Below, one piece after another: positions 38,378 to 48,306 of a DNA stretch of 64,000 nucleotides (within the stretch, counting starts at the first letter, position 1; each line of letters opens with the position of its first letter). The notes under the pieces were generated by a model. That model made no database searches, was not told where the DNA came from, and saw nothing but the letters and a program-made list of their open reading frames with translations. Position numbers and translations under genes: made by a program. Source of the stretch: Maricaulis sp965242785 (GTDB lineage: Bacteria; Pseudomonadota; Alphaproteobacteria; Caulobacterales; Maricaulaceae); NCBI GenBank assembly GCA_965242785.1, contig CBDETA010000004.1, positions 1,612,001 through 1,676,000 on the forward strand, in the 5' to 3' direction.

Positions 38378-41300
38378 GTGGCCGTAACCGATGAAGACCT
38401 CGCCAAGCTGATCGTTCAGTTCAGCGCCGACTTCACGCGCTATCGGAACGAGACCCAGAAGATCATTCGTGCGACGTATGGCGCGGCCGACCAAGTCGAG
38501 CGCCGCTTCACTCGGATGGAAGGCCGCGTTGCGCGGGTCGGTGACAATATCGGCCGGCAGTTTCGCCTGGCCATCGCTGCGCTGGGCACCGGTTTCGCTG
38601 TGCGAGATCTCGGCCGACTGGCCGACGCGTGGACTGAACAGGAAAACGCCCTCAAGTCGGTGGCTGCTGCCGTCGACCGTCCCGTTTCCTCTATGGAACA
38701 GCTTTCGGATGTGGCGATCCGCACCCGGTCGGCCCTGTCTTCAACGGTGACACTCTACGCGAGAACAGAGCGGGCCGCGGAGAATCTGGGTCGCAGCCAG
38801 GCCGAGCTTCGCCGTTTCGTCGAACTGACCAACATGGCGTTTGTTGCGGGCGGTGCGACCGGCACCGAGCGACGTTCGTCGATAACCCAGCTCGCCCAGG
38901 GCCTCGCGTCAGGGCAGCTGATGGGCGAAGAGCTGCGGGCGATCAGAGAGAATTCCCCGCTGGTGGCTCGCGCGATCGCCGATGCCATGGGCGTCGGTAT
39001 CGGCGCTCTGCGAGACCTTGGCGCAGAAGGCAAAATCACCTCGGAGCTTGTGCTGGATGCGGTGCTGGCCGCCGGTGAAAGCATTCAGGCTCAGTTCGAT
39101 GCGACCACCGCCACGGTTGGCCAGTCTCTGGAGAACCTGCGTACAAGAGCCGCGCGCTACATCGCAGAACTGGACGATGCAGCCGATGCTTCGCAAAAAC
39201 TTGCGGGCTTCATCGACTACGTTTCCCGGAATCTGGACGCACTTTCGGAGGCGGCTGTTGCAGCGGCCACAGCGATCGGCGGGGTGTTGGCCGGCCGGGC
39301 GATGGCCGCTGCAATTCCGGCGATGATCACGTTCGCGATGGCCACGACTGGGGCGGGCGGGGCCCTCGGGCGGGCCGCGGCAGCATCTATCTTGGCGTCC
39401 CGCGGTTTTGCGGCTCTGCGGGCTTCAATGATGTTCCTGGTGTCCAATCCGATTGGTATCACCATCATGGCAATCGCCACGGCTGTCGGCTATTTGGCTC
39501 TGGAGAGCCAAAGCGCGGCGAGCCGGGCGGACAGGCTCGAACGAGCGCTGGCCGTGCTGGGTGAAGCGACTGACGACTTGGGCAACTCTACGGCTGCCGC
39601 CGCAGCCGCCCAGCATGCGCTCATGGAGTCCCGCCGACTGGACAACCTCGAGATCGTGCGTCGTTCGCTGATCGAACAGCGCCGGGAGCTGGAGCGCCTG
39701 GAGCGAGCATATGCCGATGCCGAAGCACGGGCGAACTCGACGCGATACACGGGTGGCGACGCCCGTGGTCTGTCGGAGGGTCAGCGTGAAGCCCTTCTGG
39801 CACGCCAGGCCTCGGCTGCGCGCGAGGAAATGGCTGCACTCTCAGGGCAAATCCGCGTAACCCGAGAGTCCGTCGACTTGCTCACTGCAGGGTTCGAGGA
39901 CCTGTCCGAAGAGACTGGCCGTATCGCCTCGGAAATGCGGCAGGCGATCAATGTCACGGAGCTGGCAGCGACGGCAAATCGAAATCTGGACGATGTTCTC
40001 GAGACCATCGTGAACACGCTTGGTGACGCCGGGCGGGCTCAAGAGCTCCTGAACGAGGTGAGGAACGCCGAGGCGATCGACGATGCGACCGCAGCCTTGG
40101 AACGCCAAGAAACTGCGCTGCGCCAAATCGAGGCTGGGATTCTGGCGATCCGCGCCGCGGAAATGGCGACTGCTGGCATTCCGATCTCAGACGAGCTTGG
40201 TGGCGGCGGTGGCTTTTTCGCCCTATCCACGCAGGCGCGAGCCGAAGTCGACGCCTTGGAGGCAGAAGCTGAGCGGTACAGAGAGGTCATCGGTCTCATC
40301 CAGGGGTTCATTTCTGCCCTGGAAACAGGCACTCAAGTTGGGGCCGATGCCGATGCCCGCCGGGATCGCGAGCAAGCGTTGCGCCGAGAGGCAGACGCAA
40401 TTCGCGACCGGACCCTGGCACAACGAGAGTTCGGAAGGGAGCTGGAGCGGGTCGCTAATTTGGCAGCGCGTGGAGACTTCGACGCGTTCTCCTCACTGCT
40501 TGCAGACACGGCGCGGGCTCAAAGGGAGGCCGAAGACGCTCTGTCGGCTCTTGAGGAGCAGCTCCAGTCCGGCACGATCACGCAAGCTCGCTACAATGAA
40601 GAACTGGCTCGGGCCCAGGCAAACATCTCGATGCTTCGAGATCAGACCGAGCGCTTGCAGCAAGTCGCGGATCAGCACCAGGGCGCGAAGCATGTCCGTG
40701 AACAAGCGGAAGCGCAGGAGCGACTGAACCGGCTTGTAGCCGCGCAGCTCAATCATGAACTCGAGCTCGCCAGGCTGCGAGGCAATGAGGACCATATTCG
40801 CGCGCTGGACCGCGAAATGCGCGTCCGAGAGCGCATCGCAGAACTGACAGAAGCACAGGTCTCCAAGGAAGAGGCTCGACGCATCGCCAACACGGAGGCA
40901 GATGAGCGCGAGACAGCACGCGTTCACGGAGAGCGGCGCCAGGTTTTCGCTTCCGTCTTCTCGGACAGCCTTCGCGCCGCTCTTTCGGGCGATTTCACCA
41001 ATGTCCTTTCAAATGCTTTTGGCACGGCAGCTGATGCAGCCTTCCAGCGTTTGGGCGAGAGCATCTACGACGCGATCTTTGACGTGCCGGCGGATATCGC
41101 CAAGGCGTCTGCTGAAGGCACCGCCCAGGGCACTGCCGCTGCGGCGCCAATGAGCGCTGCGATCACGACCTCTGGAACGGCAGCTGCTACGGCAATGCAT
41201 TCGTCAATCGTTTCTGCAGGTGTTGCGGCGGGGCGCGCCATGGCTATGTCGATCCAGGCTGCGGGATCCGGCGGTGGAGGTGGAAAGGGGGGCGGCCTGT

Positions 41301-41650
41301 TGAACGTCGGCCTTGCACTTCTCTCCGGCGGAAAAAAACTGCCTGGCAAGCAGGACGGAGGGCACATCCCCCCCGGCCGGCCCGTTCTGGTTGGAGAAAA
41401 GCGGCCCGAGATATTCGTGCCAGACTCGGCGGGCACCGTTCTACCGCGGATCCCGGAGATCGTGCCTGCGGCGAGCTCGAGGCCGACTGATGTTCGCTTT
41501 CATCAAACGATCGATCTGACTGGCGCAAACGGCGAAGAGACGATCCGACGCATCGCCTATCAGGCAAGCGTGGAAGGCGCCCAGGCGGCTGTGCGGGCTA
41601 CAGAGCAACGCCAGTCCAGCCGAGCTCGAATGACCCGCTCGGGAGGATAG
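38378..41650 (+). CDS. Tape measure protein
   Basis: 1090 aa, GTG start. The N-terminal tape-measure domain includes LIVQFSADFTRYRNETQKII, AWTEQENALKSVAAAV, GTERRSSITQLAQGLASGQL and MGEELRAIRENSPLVARAIA. Hydrophobic helices lie at about residues 285-370, followed by long coiled coils (about 380-880) and a Gly/Ala-rich C-terminus ending in a basic segment. It sets tail length and assists DNA entry. Confidence 0.92.
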   Translation: MAVTDEDLAKLIVQFSADFTRYRNETQKIIRATYGAADQVERRFTRMEGRVARVGDNIGRQFRLAIAALGTGFAVRDLGRLADAWTEQENALKSVAAAVDRPVSSMEQLSDVAIRTRSALSSTVTLYARTERAAENLGRSQAELRRFVELTNMAFVAGGATGTERRSSITQLAQGLASGQLMGEELRAIRENSPLVARAIADAMGVGIGALRDLGAEGKITSELVLDAVLAAGESIQAQFDATTATVGQSLENLRTRAARYIAELDDAADASQKLAGFIDYVSRNLDALSEAAVAAATAIGGVLAGRAMAAAIPAMITFAMATTGAGGALGRAAAASILASRGFAALRASMMFLVSNPIGITIMAIATAVGYLALESQSAASRADRLERALAVLGEATDDLGNSTAAAAAAQHALMESRRLDNLEIVRRSLIEQRRELERLERAYADAEARANSTRYTGGDARGLSEGQREALLARQASAAREEMAALSGQIRVTRESVDLLTAGFEDLSEETGRIASEMRQAINVTELAATANRNLDDVLETIVNTLGDAGRAQELLNEVRNAEAIDDATAALERQETALRQIEAGILAIRAAEMATAGIPISDELGGGGGFFALSTQARAEVDALEAEAERYREVIGLIQGFISALETGTQVGADADARRDREQALRREADAIRDRTLAQREFGRELERVANLAARGDFDAFSSLLADTARAQREAEDALSALEEQLQSGTITQARYNEELARAQANISMLRDQTERLQQVADQHQGAKHVREQAEAQERLNRLVAAQLNHELELARLRGNEDHIRALDREMRVRERIAELTEAQVSKEEARRIANTEADERETARVHGERRQVFASVFSDSLRAALSGDFTNVLSNAFGTAADAAFQRLGESIYDAIFDVPADIAKASAEGTAQGTAAAAPMSAAITTSGTAAATAMHSSIVSAGVAAGRAMAMSIQAAGSGGGGGKGGGLLNVGLALLSGGKKLPGKQDGGHIPPGRPVLVGEKRPEIFVPDSAGTVLPRIPEIVPAASSRPTDVRFHQTIDLTGANGEETIRRIAYQASVEGAQAAVRATEQRQSSRARMTRSGG

Positions 41651-41652
41651 TT

Positions 41653-42273
41653 ATGGTCTTTGCGCTGCCATCCTGCACCGTCCATGACAAGGTGCGTCTG
41701 CTCGCGGCCGACAATCGAGAAATTCACCAATCCGCGATCACCAAGGTAACCCAGGTTGAGCAGCGGGACGGTGCTCATTGGAAGGCGATCATCACGCTGG
41801 CACTGAAAGAGCGAGCCGCGGCCGAGGAGTGGGCCGCGAAGCTGATCCGAGGCATCAACGAACCCTTCTATCTCTCACCTCCTGGCTCGGGTGTCATGCT
41901 TCATGAGGCCGCCACCGGAATGAGTCCTGGCGCCCCCTTGGTCAAAGGGGCCAGCCAAGTGGGAACGAGCCTGGTCACCGATGGATGGACGGAGGACTTC
42001 GTCATCAAAACCGGTGACTGGATCGAGACCACGGCGAACGGCATTTCTTGGCTTTTTAAGCACATTGGCGACGATGTCACGGCCACCGGTGCGTCGGGTG
42101 ATGCAACTCTCACTATCTGGCCGCCGGCTTACCATGCCGCCTCGGACAATTCTTCGATCCGGGTGTCTTCGCCCCGTGCCGAGATGCTTCTGACGACACC
42201 CGAGCACGAGATCGATGTCGATCGGTTCGGCATCTACCGGCAGTCGTTTAATTGTTTCCAGTGGGTCAGGTGA
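41653..42273 (+). CDS. Tail protein, distal-tail region
   Basis: 206 aa, beta-rich. ITKVTQVEQRDGAHWKAIIT resembles the N-terminal barrel of distal tail proteins. It follows the tape measure gene by 2 bp, the usual position for Dit-like or lambda M-like proteins. Confidence 0.72.
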   Translation: MVFALPSCTVHDKVRLLAADNREIHQSAITKVTQVEQRDGAHWKAIITLALKERAAAEEWAAKLIRGINEPFYLSPPGSGVMLHEAATGMSPGAPLVKGASQVGTSLVTDGWTEDFVIKTGDWIETTANGISWLFKHIGDDVTATGASGDATLTIWPPAYHAASDNSSIRVSSPRAEMLLTTPEHEIDVDRFGIYRQSFNCFQWVR

Positions 42274-42932
42274 TGGCTGAAATTGATCAAGATGACCTTG
42301 AGGCGCCGGCGTACTTCCCGTTCAACGCCGTGCGGCTGGATCTGCCAGGGTACACAGCCCGGTTCTGGACTGGTGTTGGTGACCTGACGATGCTGTCGCA
42401 GACTTGGACCGGTGCCGGAGAAATCGGCACTATCGGCACCATCGACGGTTCCTTGGAGCCCGTTTCACCGCAGCTCAGTGTTGGCCTGACGGGCCTGGAC
42501 AGTTCACTCACCAGCGAACTCAAGGACTATGTTGTCCGAGGATCCAATATGGTCTGCTATTTCAATCTGCTGGACCGCGCGACGAGGCAGCCTGTGGCAG
42601 ATCCGGACGTCGTGTTCATGGGGCGGGTGGACCAGGCACCCATCAGGTTTTCAGATGACGATGGAAAAGTGTCCATTGAGGTGCTGTGTATCGGCGCGCT
42701 GGAGTGGGCCATGCGACAAACCATCGGCCGATGGATCCCGGCGCAGCAAGAAGGCGTTTGGGCTGGGGACCTATACTGCGAGTTCACGGATGATGGGTAT
42801 CTGGACTTCCCGTGGGGCGACAAGAACGGGATTGATCCAAGGACCGGTCGCCGCCCGGCCGCTACCGGGGGTGGCGGGGGCGGTGGGTCCCGAGATATCC
42901 TCGTTGGCGGTGGCCGCGGCGTCGTCCGGTAG
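42273..42932 (+). CDS. Tail hub-associated protein
   Basis: 219 aa; ATG shares a base with the upstream stop. VRLDLPGYTARFWTGVGDLT, SVGLTGLDSSLTSEL and MGRVDQAPIRFSDDDGKVSI, then EVLCIGALEW, resemble DUF2163/lambda L-like baseplate hub proteins. The C-terminus is a Gly-rich linker. Confidence 0.7.
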   Translation: MAEIDQDDLEAPAYFPFNAVRLDLPGYTARFWTGVGDLTMLSQTWTGAGEIGTIGTIDGSLEPVSPQLSVGLTGLDSSLTSELKDYVVRGSNMVCYFNLLDRATRQPVADPDVVFMGRVDQAPIRFSDDDGKVSIEVLCIGALEWAMRQTIGRWIPAQQEGVWAGDLYCEFTDDGYLDFPWGDKNGIDPRTGRRPAATGGGGGGGSRDILVGGGRGVVR

Positions 42933-42937
42933 TCTGG

Positions 42938-43336
42938 ATGGAACGCTGGCGCGCGGTCGAGGAGACGCTCCTCGAATTCGCCGACAATCAATTTGAATAC
43001 AGCCCCGCAAGTGATTGCGGGGCTTTTTGGTGTGCCTACTTGGCCCGTATCGGCTGGGCGCCGCCCTTTGCTATCCCAGAGCGATCAACCTTGCGCGAAG
43101 CCAAACAAGCGCTCGCCGCCCTGGGAGCGAACAGCACGTCAGACCTGGCTGATCTGTTCTTCAGGCCTGTCGCACCTCTCAACACCCGCATTGGCGACCT
43201 CGCGACCTTTGATTCCGGCCGAGACGGCTGGCCGGCCAGCGCGATCATTGGTTCCGGCGGGGCCTATGTCCTTTCGCCTTACGGGGGCGTGCTCGACAAA
43301 CCTCGACGCGCTGCCCTGAAAGCGTGGAGAGTTTAA
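42938..43336 (+). CDS. NlpC/P60-like (DUF6950-type) tail assembly protein
   Basis: 132 aa. FEYSPASDCGAFWCAYLARI with Cys27 has the nucleophile helix of NlpC/P60-fold proteins; no clear catalytic His is visible, as in DUF6950-like members. It is the lambda K-like component beside the tip protein. Its codons 22-31 overlap a perfect terminator-like hairpin (43001-43028). Confidence 0.75.
   Translation: MERWRAVEETLLEFADNQFEYSPASDCGAFWCAYLARIGWAPPFAIPERSTLREAKQALAALGANSTSDLADLFFRPVAPLNTRIGDLATFDSGRDGWPASAIIGSGGAYVLSPYGGVLDKPRRAALKAWRV
43001..43028 (+). terminator. Terminator-like hairpin inside the NlpC-like gene
   Basis: AGCCCCGCAA-GTGA-TTGCGGGGCT followed by TTTT: a perfect 10-bp stem, 4-nt loop and T-run, all within the coding region. 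Confidence 0.6.
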
Positions 43337-46300
43337 TGCCTCCTGTCGCAGCCGCTGCATCTGGTATCGCGAACTTTCTGGCCGCAACCGCCTTCACGAT
43401 CGGTACCGTTTCGGTGTCGTGGGGGACGGTGCTGATGACGACGACGTCATTGGCAAGCAGCCTGATCGCTTCCAGTAATAAACCCCGTGGCAATGTCGCT
43501 GATCCTGCTCGAAACATCGGCGTGGGCGTTGACGCCTTCATGCCGCGCAAGTGCGTGTATGGCCGAACTGCGGTGTCGGGCGACCGCATCTTCGCTGATA
43601 CCTATTCGAACAACCAGAAACTCGGCCAGGTGCTTGCGCTCTCGGTTGGCATGATCTCGGGCGTCACCGGGGTTGTGATGAACGAAACCGAGACCACGCT
43701 TGATGGTAGCGGGTTCGTTCAAACGGCGCCCTGGACCGGCAAAATGCGGCTCCAGTTCAAGAACGGAACCGACGACAAAACGGCCTATTCGGTGCTTTCG
43801 TCCGGCTCTTCACATTGGACTAGCAACCACCGTGGCCGAGGGGTCTCAGACGTGTTCTGGGAACTCACGTTTGACCAGGACGCCTACTCAGGCGGTGTTC
43901 CTGTGCCGCTTTTCGTGGGTGATTACGCGCTGGTCTATGACCCGCGTCTGGACAGCACCAATGGCGGTTCCGGCTCGCACCGTTACAACGACTGCACCAC
44001 CTGGGAGTTCTCGCGGTCCGGGCCCCTTCAGGCGCTCCAGTATCTGATCGGCATTTTCCAGAATGGCAAGCGGGTCTGGGGACTCGGTGTGCCTGTCGAC
44101 CTGATCGACTTTGACAGTTTCGCCGCAGCGGCCGATGTCTGCGAGTACACGATCAACTCGAAACCTCGCTTCACCTCCGCCGGCGCCGTCGCGGCAGATG
44201 ACGACCCGCAACAGGTTCTTGAGGCGTTCGCGGCGTCGTTTGGCGGCGCTATCTTCCCGTCGGGTGGTCTGATCCGCTGTATGGCAGCGGCACCGGTTAC
44301 AGCTTCGCTGACACTGACAGATGATGACCTGGACGGCGGTGTGGAGTTCGTCGGCAATCCCGCGCTCCGCGATGCCGTCAACACAGTGCGCGTCAAGTTC
44401 ACCGACCCTCAGCGCGACTACCGAACGAACACGACGAAGGACATCACCGATACGGACTACGTCGAGGAAGACAACGACGAAATCCTCGACGAAGAGTTTC
44501 CCGCGTTGATGTGTGATGACGCCGACTGTGCACATCGCCTCGGCCGTCTCCGTCTCGCGAACAAGCGGGAGCCGCGCACGATCCGCGCTCGCTGGAAGGC
44601 CAAGGCATTTCGGCTGCGGGAAGGATTGACCGTCAATGTGAACAGTTCGCGCCTCGGCGTGTCTGAGAAAATGATGGTCCTCGAGCGGTCGTTGCGTCCG
44701 GACGGCACGGTCGAATTGACGCTTCGCACTGAGACCGACGCGAAATACGCAGCGATGGATGACTTCACGCAGGACATGCCGTCCTTCGCCCGGGTCACGC
44801 GCTACGACCCTACCTCAGTGCCCGCGCCGGTGAGCGATGACTGGACCGTGACAGCCGTTGAGCTAGACGGCGGAGACGCGCAGATACCGGTCATCCGCGT
44901 GTCCGGTGGGGTATCGGATCCGCTCGTCCGCTCTGTCCTGGTCGAATATAAGAAAACCGCTGACTCTGACTGGCAGCGATTTGAGGAAGCGGTCAACGCG
45001 GCAACGGTCCAAGTCGACATCACCGGGGTTTCTCCGAACACGTCCTATGATGTCCGGGTCACGTACAGGAACGCATCTGGTGTTCTGGGAACCTCCCCGC
45101 TCCAGTTGGATCCGGTCACCTCCACCGCCAATTTGGTCTCCACAGACGCGACGGCTCCGACCGCGGCGATCGAGGCCGCGCGGGTCGCCATCAATGACGC
45201 GCAGGGCCGGGCGGATGCAACGCTGGCCGATGCGGCGGGCAAGCTGGCCGAGGCCGCCGAAACCGGATTGCAGGACTCGCTGCTGAACTGGATCGAGCAC
45301 CCGACCGGATCGGATGGCTGGGTGGCCGACGATGGCGGCTTCATCATCGGCAAGACGACCGGGTTCAAGGCCATGTGGCCGTCGCTGGCCAGCGGCGAGC
45401 AGACGACCAAGGTGCTGTGGTTCCCGCACGAGAAGGCGGTGAAGCCGGGCGTGCTGGTGCAAGCTGGCGTCGAGGTGGCCGTCGAGGGTGTGACCAGCGA
45501 AGCGATCCTGGAAGCGGTCTGGTATGACGCGGCCGGTTCGGTGCTGGCGACCGAGGCGATGGACAATGCAGCATCCGGCCGCCTGGCCGATGTGGTGCAG
45601 GCGCCGGCATCGGCCGCCACGGTGCGCTTCCGCCTGGTGCCGGATGCTTCGACCAGCGGGCAGGGCAGCATCGCGGTCAGCGAGCCCTTCACGGCCTTCG
45701 CGCGTCCGGGCCAGACCACGGCTGACGCCTTCCAGGACCCGGCATCGGAGACCCGGTCGCGCTTCCTCTCGATCGAGCGGTCGATGGGCGAGATGGCCGG
45801 GTCAGTTCGGCAAAGCCTGACGGAAAACCGCCGCGCCCGCGCCGTGATCACGTCGACGATGGCCACGCAGGTCGGCCAGGACAGCGCCATCGCGGCGGCC
45901 AAGACGGAAGTGCTCTCCACGGTATCCAGCACTTACCTGACGCAGGCTACCGCAGCGGAGACCTATTACACCGAGGCACAGGTCAACAACGCGATCGCGA
46001 CTTATCAGATCACCGTCGGCGCGGTGACCGATACCATCTCGGCCCACGTCAATCTGAACGCGGGCGCCATCACGGACATCGAGGATGGTGCGGCCTATTT
46101 CTCGGTCGCCGTGGCCGCCGGCGGCGGAAACCCGGCCATCTATGAGATGATCGCCGGCAAGGATGGTTCTGCCATCTCGCTGGGCGGCGACGCGCTCTAC
46201 TTCGTGAACACTGTCGGCGGCACATCCATCAAGGCGATGGAAGTGGTGTCCGGCGATGTGCGAATTTCCAACGACCTCTACGTCGACAACGCCATCATCA

Positions 46301-48294
46301 TGGCTGCCGGCGGCGCGATCCGCGGCGGCGCGTCCGGCTATCTGACCGGGACGGGCTTCTTCCTGGGCTATGACGGGTCGGCCTACAAGCTGGCGGTTGG
46401 GAACCCGGCTGGCCAGTACATGGCCTGGGATGGCGCGACGCTGGCGATCACAGGGGATTTCACCCGCTCGTTCGGATCGTCCGGCCTGCTGACGATGGGT
46501 GATCTGGGCGCCGGCCGCACCGGGTTCGAGATCCTGAACTCGGCGGGTGTCGAGGCCTTCTATGTGGACGACACGGGCGCGATGCGCCTGAACGGCGACG
46601 CCCTGCCGACGACACGGGCAGGCACCGCGCCATCCACGCCCTCGCCGGGAGAATGGTGGTTCGATACCTCCGACGACACCGAATACCGCTGGAACGGATC
46701 GACCTGGGACGTTTGGGGTTCATACGGCGCGCGCTGGACCGACAATGTCTATGATCGTCCAGCAAACCTTGTCGCGCTGACCGGGTCGGAAGGTATCAAT
46801 AATTCCGGCATCACCATCGGCTCGAATGGTCTTCTGACCGGCGCGGGTGGTGGTCAGGTGACCATTTCTGGCCTGGGCTATGTCGGGGATCTCAATGCGA
46901 CGGCGGGTGCCAATTGGGCGACCAATGTGGCCGGCCGGCCGACCGAGCTGACAGACGGCCGCATCACCGCCGGTCTGGACGCCAATGGCGACCTGGTCCG
47001 CAACATTACATCCAGCCGGGCCACATCTTCGGACCTGCTGCGCCGCACCGGCGGCGGACTCTTCAACGGCGATCTCGATGCGACCCTGGGCGCAACCTGG
47101 GGCGATAACGTCATCTCCATTCCGGCCAATCTGGCGGCCCTGACCGGTTCTGAGGGCATCCAGAACTCGGCGGTCAGCATCGGTTCCAACGGTGCGCTGA
47201 CGGGTGCGGGTGGCGGGCAGGTGACGATTGCCGGGCTGGGTTACACGGGCGCCTTGAACGCGACGTATGGTGCGACCTGGGGCAATAATGTCGCCTCGAT
47301 CCCGTCGAACCTGGCGTCACTCACCGGCGCTGAAAGCATCCTAAATTCCGGCATCTCGATCGCGGCCAACGGCTCGCTGTCTGGAGGTGGTGGTGGTCAG
47401 GTGACGATTGCGGGCCTGGGATATACCGGCGCGCTGAACGCCAATTACATCACCAACACCAACGAGCTCACCGATGGGGCCGGGCTGGGCAATACCGCGG
47501 CCTGGGGCAGCGTGTCCGGGCGTCCGGCGAACCTTTCATCCCTGTCCGGCGGTGAGAGCATCCTGAATTCCGGCATCACCATCGGAGCGAACGGCGCCCT
47601 GACCGGCGGCGGCGGCGGTCAGGTGACGCTGGGCGGGCTGGGTGCCGGCACGCTGGCGACGAAGAGCAGTGTCAGCGATACCGAGCTGGCGAGCGGAAAG
47701 GCGCTGATCCAGACGCAGTCCGGTGCGCCGACGCCGACCAGTGTGCGCATGGTGCAGGATACTACCACGGGCGTCGTCTATGCCGATGACGGCATCAGCG
47801 CCCGGCGGATCAGCCAGGACGTCTATACGAACACCGGCGGCAACCAGGCGATCAACGCCACCGCGGCCGGCATCTATGAAGTGGTCGCGAAAGTCGCGCT
47901 TGAGAATTGCGACGAGAACACGCTTGTCGGGTTCAACGGTTCCGGTATCGGCTATTCCAGCGCCACCGCGAATGCGAGTTCAGCAGCTGTGGAAGGCCAA
48001 TGGGCGGTGATCGCCTCGGCCACCGAGACCGCCGAAGGCAGCACCATCAATACCAATGTGGTGGGCTCGTCCCAGGTGCTGGCCGAAGGCGCCACCGACG
48101 GGCTGCAATACTTCAATGATGGCGGTGACACCCTGGAGCAGTCGAGCGACTTCGTTTCCAACGTGTCGCCGAAATTCCTGGACGGCTCGATCACCGGCGG
48201 CAGCGTCTACATCCACCTTGGCCTGCGCGTCTCCAGCGGCTCCGGCACGATCAATGCCGGAAGCTGTCTGCTGCGCGTTCCGCGTCTCTCGTAA
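43336..48294 (+). CDS. Tail tip attachment / central fibre protein (J-like)
   Basis: 1652 aa; ATG shares a base with the upstream stop (TAATG). The N-terminal 150 residues include two hydrophobic stretches. RNIGVGVDAFMPRKCVYGRT and the region to about residue 490 match phage tail tip J-type proteins. A fibronectin type III-like domain lies at about 500-591. Helical linkers lie at about 620-650 and 820-900. The C-terminus (about 1143-1441) has four repeats of LTGxExIxNSGIxIGxNGxL and xGGGGQVTIxGLGY, and the last 160 residues are the probable receptor-binding tip. Confidence 0.9.
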   Translation: MPPVAAAASGIANFLAATAFTIGTVSVSWGTVLMTTTSLASSLIASSNKPRGNVADPARNIGVGVDAFMPRKCVYGRTAVSGDRIFADTYSNNQKLGQVLALSVGMISGVTGVVMNETETTLDGSGFVQTAPWTGKMRLQFKNGTDDKTAYSVLSSGSSHWTSNHRGRGVSDVFWELTFDQDAYSGGVPVPLFVGDYALVYDPRLDSTNGGSGSHRYNDCTTWEFSRSGPLQALQYLIGIFQNGKRVWGLGVPVDLIDFDSFAAAADVCEYTINSKPRFTSAGAVAADDDPQQVLEAFAASFGGAIFPSGGLIRCMAAAPVTASLTLTDDDLDGGVEFVGNPALRDAVNTVRVKFTDPQRDYRTNTTKDITDTDYVEEDNDEILDEEFPALMCDDADCAHRLGRLRLANKREPRTIRARWKAKAFRLREGLTVNVNSSRLGVSEKMMVLERSLRPDGTVELTLRTETDAKYAAMDDFTQDMPSFARVTRYDPTSVPAPVSDDWTVTAVELDGGDAQIPVIRVSGGVSDPLVRSVLVEYKKTADSDWQRFEEAVNAATVQVDITGVSPNTSYDVRVTYRNASGVLGTSPLQLDPVTSTANLVSTDATAPTAAIEAARVAINDAQGRADATLADAAGKLAEAAETGLQDSLLNWIEHPTGSDGWVADDGGFIIGKTTGFKAMWPSLASGEQTTKVLWFPHEKAVKPGVLVQAGVEVAVEGVTSEAILEAVWYDAAGSVLATEAMDNAASGRLADVVQAPASAATVRFRLVPDASTSGQGSIAVSEPFTAFARPGQTTADAFQDPASETRSRFLSIERSMGEMAGSVRQSLTENRRARAVITSTMATQVGQDSAIAAAKTEVLSTVSSTYLTQATAAETYYTEAQVNNAIATYQITVGAVTDTISAHVNLNAGAITDIEDGAAYFSVAVAAGGGNPAIYEMIAGKDGSAISLGGDALYFVNTVGGTSIKAMEVVSGDVRISNDLYVDNAIIMAAGGAIRGGASGYLTGTGFFLGYDGSAYKLAVGNPAGQYMAWDGATLAITGDFTRSFGSSGLLTMGDLGAGRTGFEILNSAGVEAFYVDDTGAMRLNGDALPTTRAGTAPSTPSPGEWWFDTSDDTEYRWNGSTWDVWGSYGARWTDNVYDRPANLVALTGSEGINNSGITIGSNGLLTGAGGGQVTISGLGYVGDLNATAGANWATNVAGRPTELTDGRITAGLDANGDLVRNITSSRATSSDLLRRTGGGLFNGDLDATLGATWGDNVISIPANLAALTGSEGIQNSAVSIGSNGALTGAGGGQVTIAGLGYTGALNATYGATWGNNVASIPSNLASLTGAESILNSGISIAANGSLSGGGGGQVTIAGLGYTGALNANYITNTNELTDGAGLGNTAAWGSVSGRPANLSSLSGGESILNSGITIGANGALTGGGGGQVTLGGLGAGTLATKSSVSDTELASGKALIQTQSGAPTPTSVRMVQDTTTGVVYADDGISARRISQDVYTNTGGNQAINATAAGIYEVVAKVALENCDENTLVGFNGSGIGYSSATANASSAAVEGQWAVIASATETAEGSTINTNVVGSSQVLAEGATDGLQYFNDGGDTLEQSSDFVSNVSPKFLDGSITGGSVYIHLGLRVSSGSGTINAGSCLLRVPRLS
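46765..47660 (+). repeat. Four coding repeats in the tail fibre
   Basis: Units start near 46765, 47128, 47308 and 47530. Each encodes about 45 residues (NL-x-x-LTG-x-E-x-I-x-NS, then IG-x-NG-x-L, then GGGGQVTI-x-GLG) with variable linkers of 15-75 residues containing WGNNV/IPSNLA-type motifs. They are DNA-level similar, so recombination between units is possible. Confidence 0.75.
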
Positions 48295-48306
48295 GGAGCC
48301 TGCCCG

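Noticed and set aside
46765..47660. Repeat array resembling a CRISPR
   Set aside because: The repeats are in frame, encode a regular protein motif, vary in length and spacing, and lie in a tail fibre gene with no cas genes.
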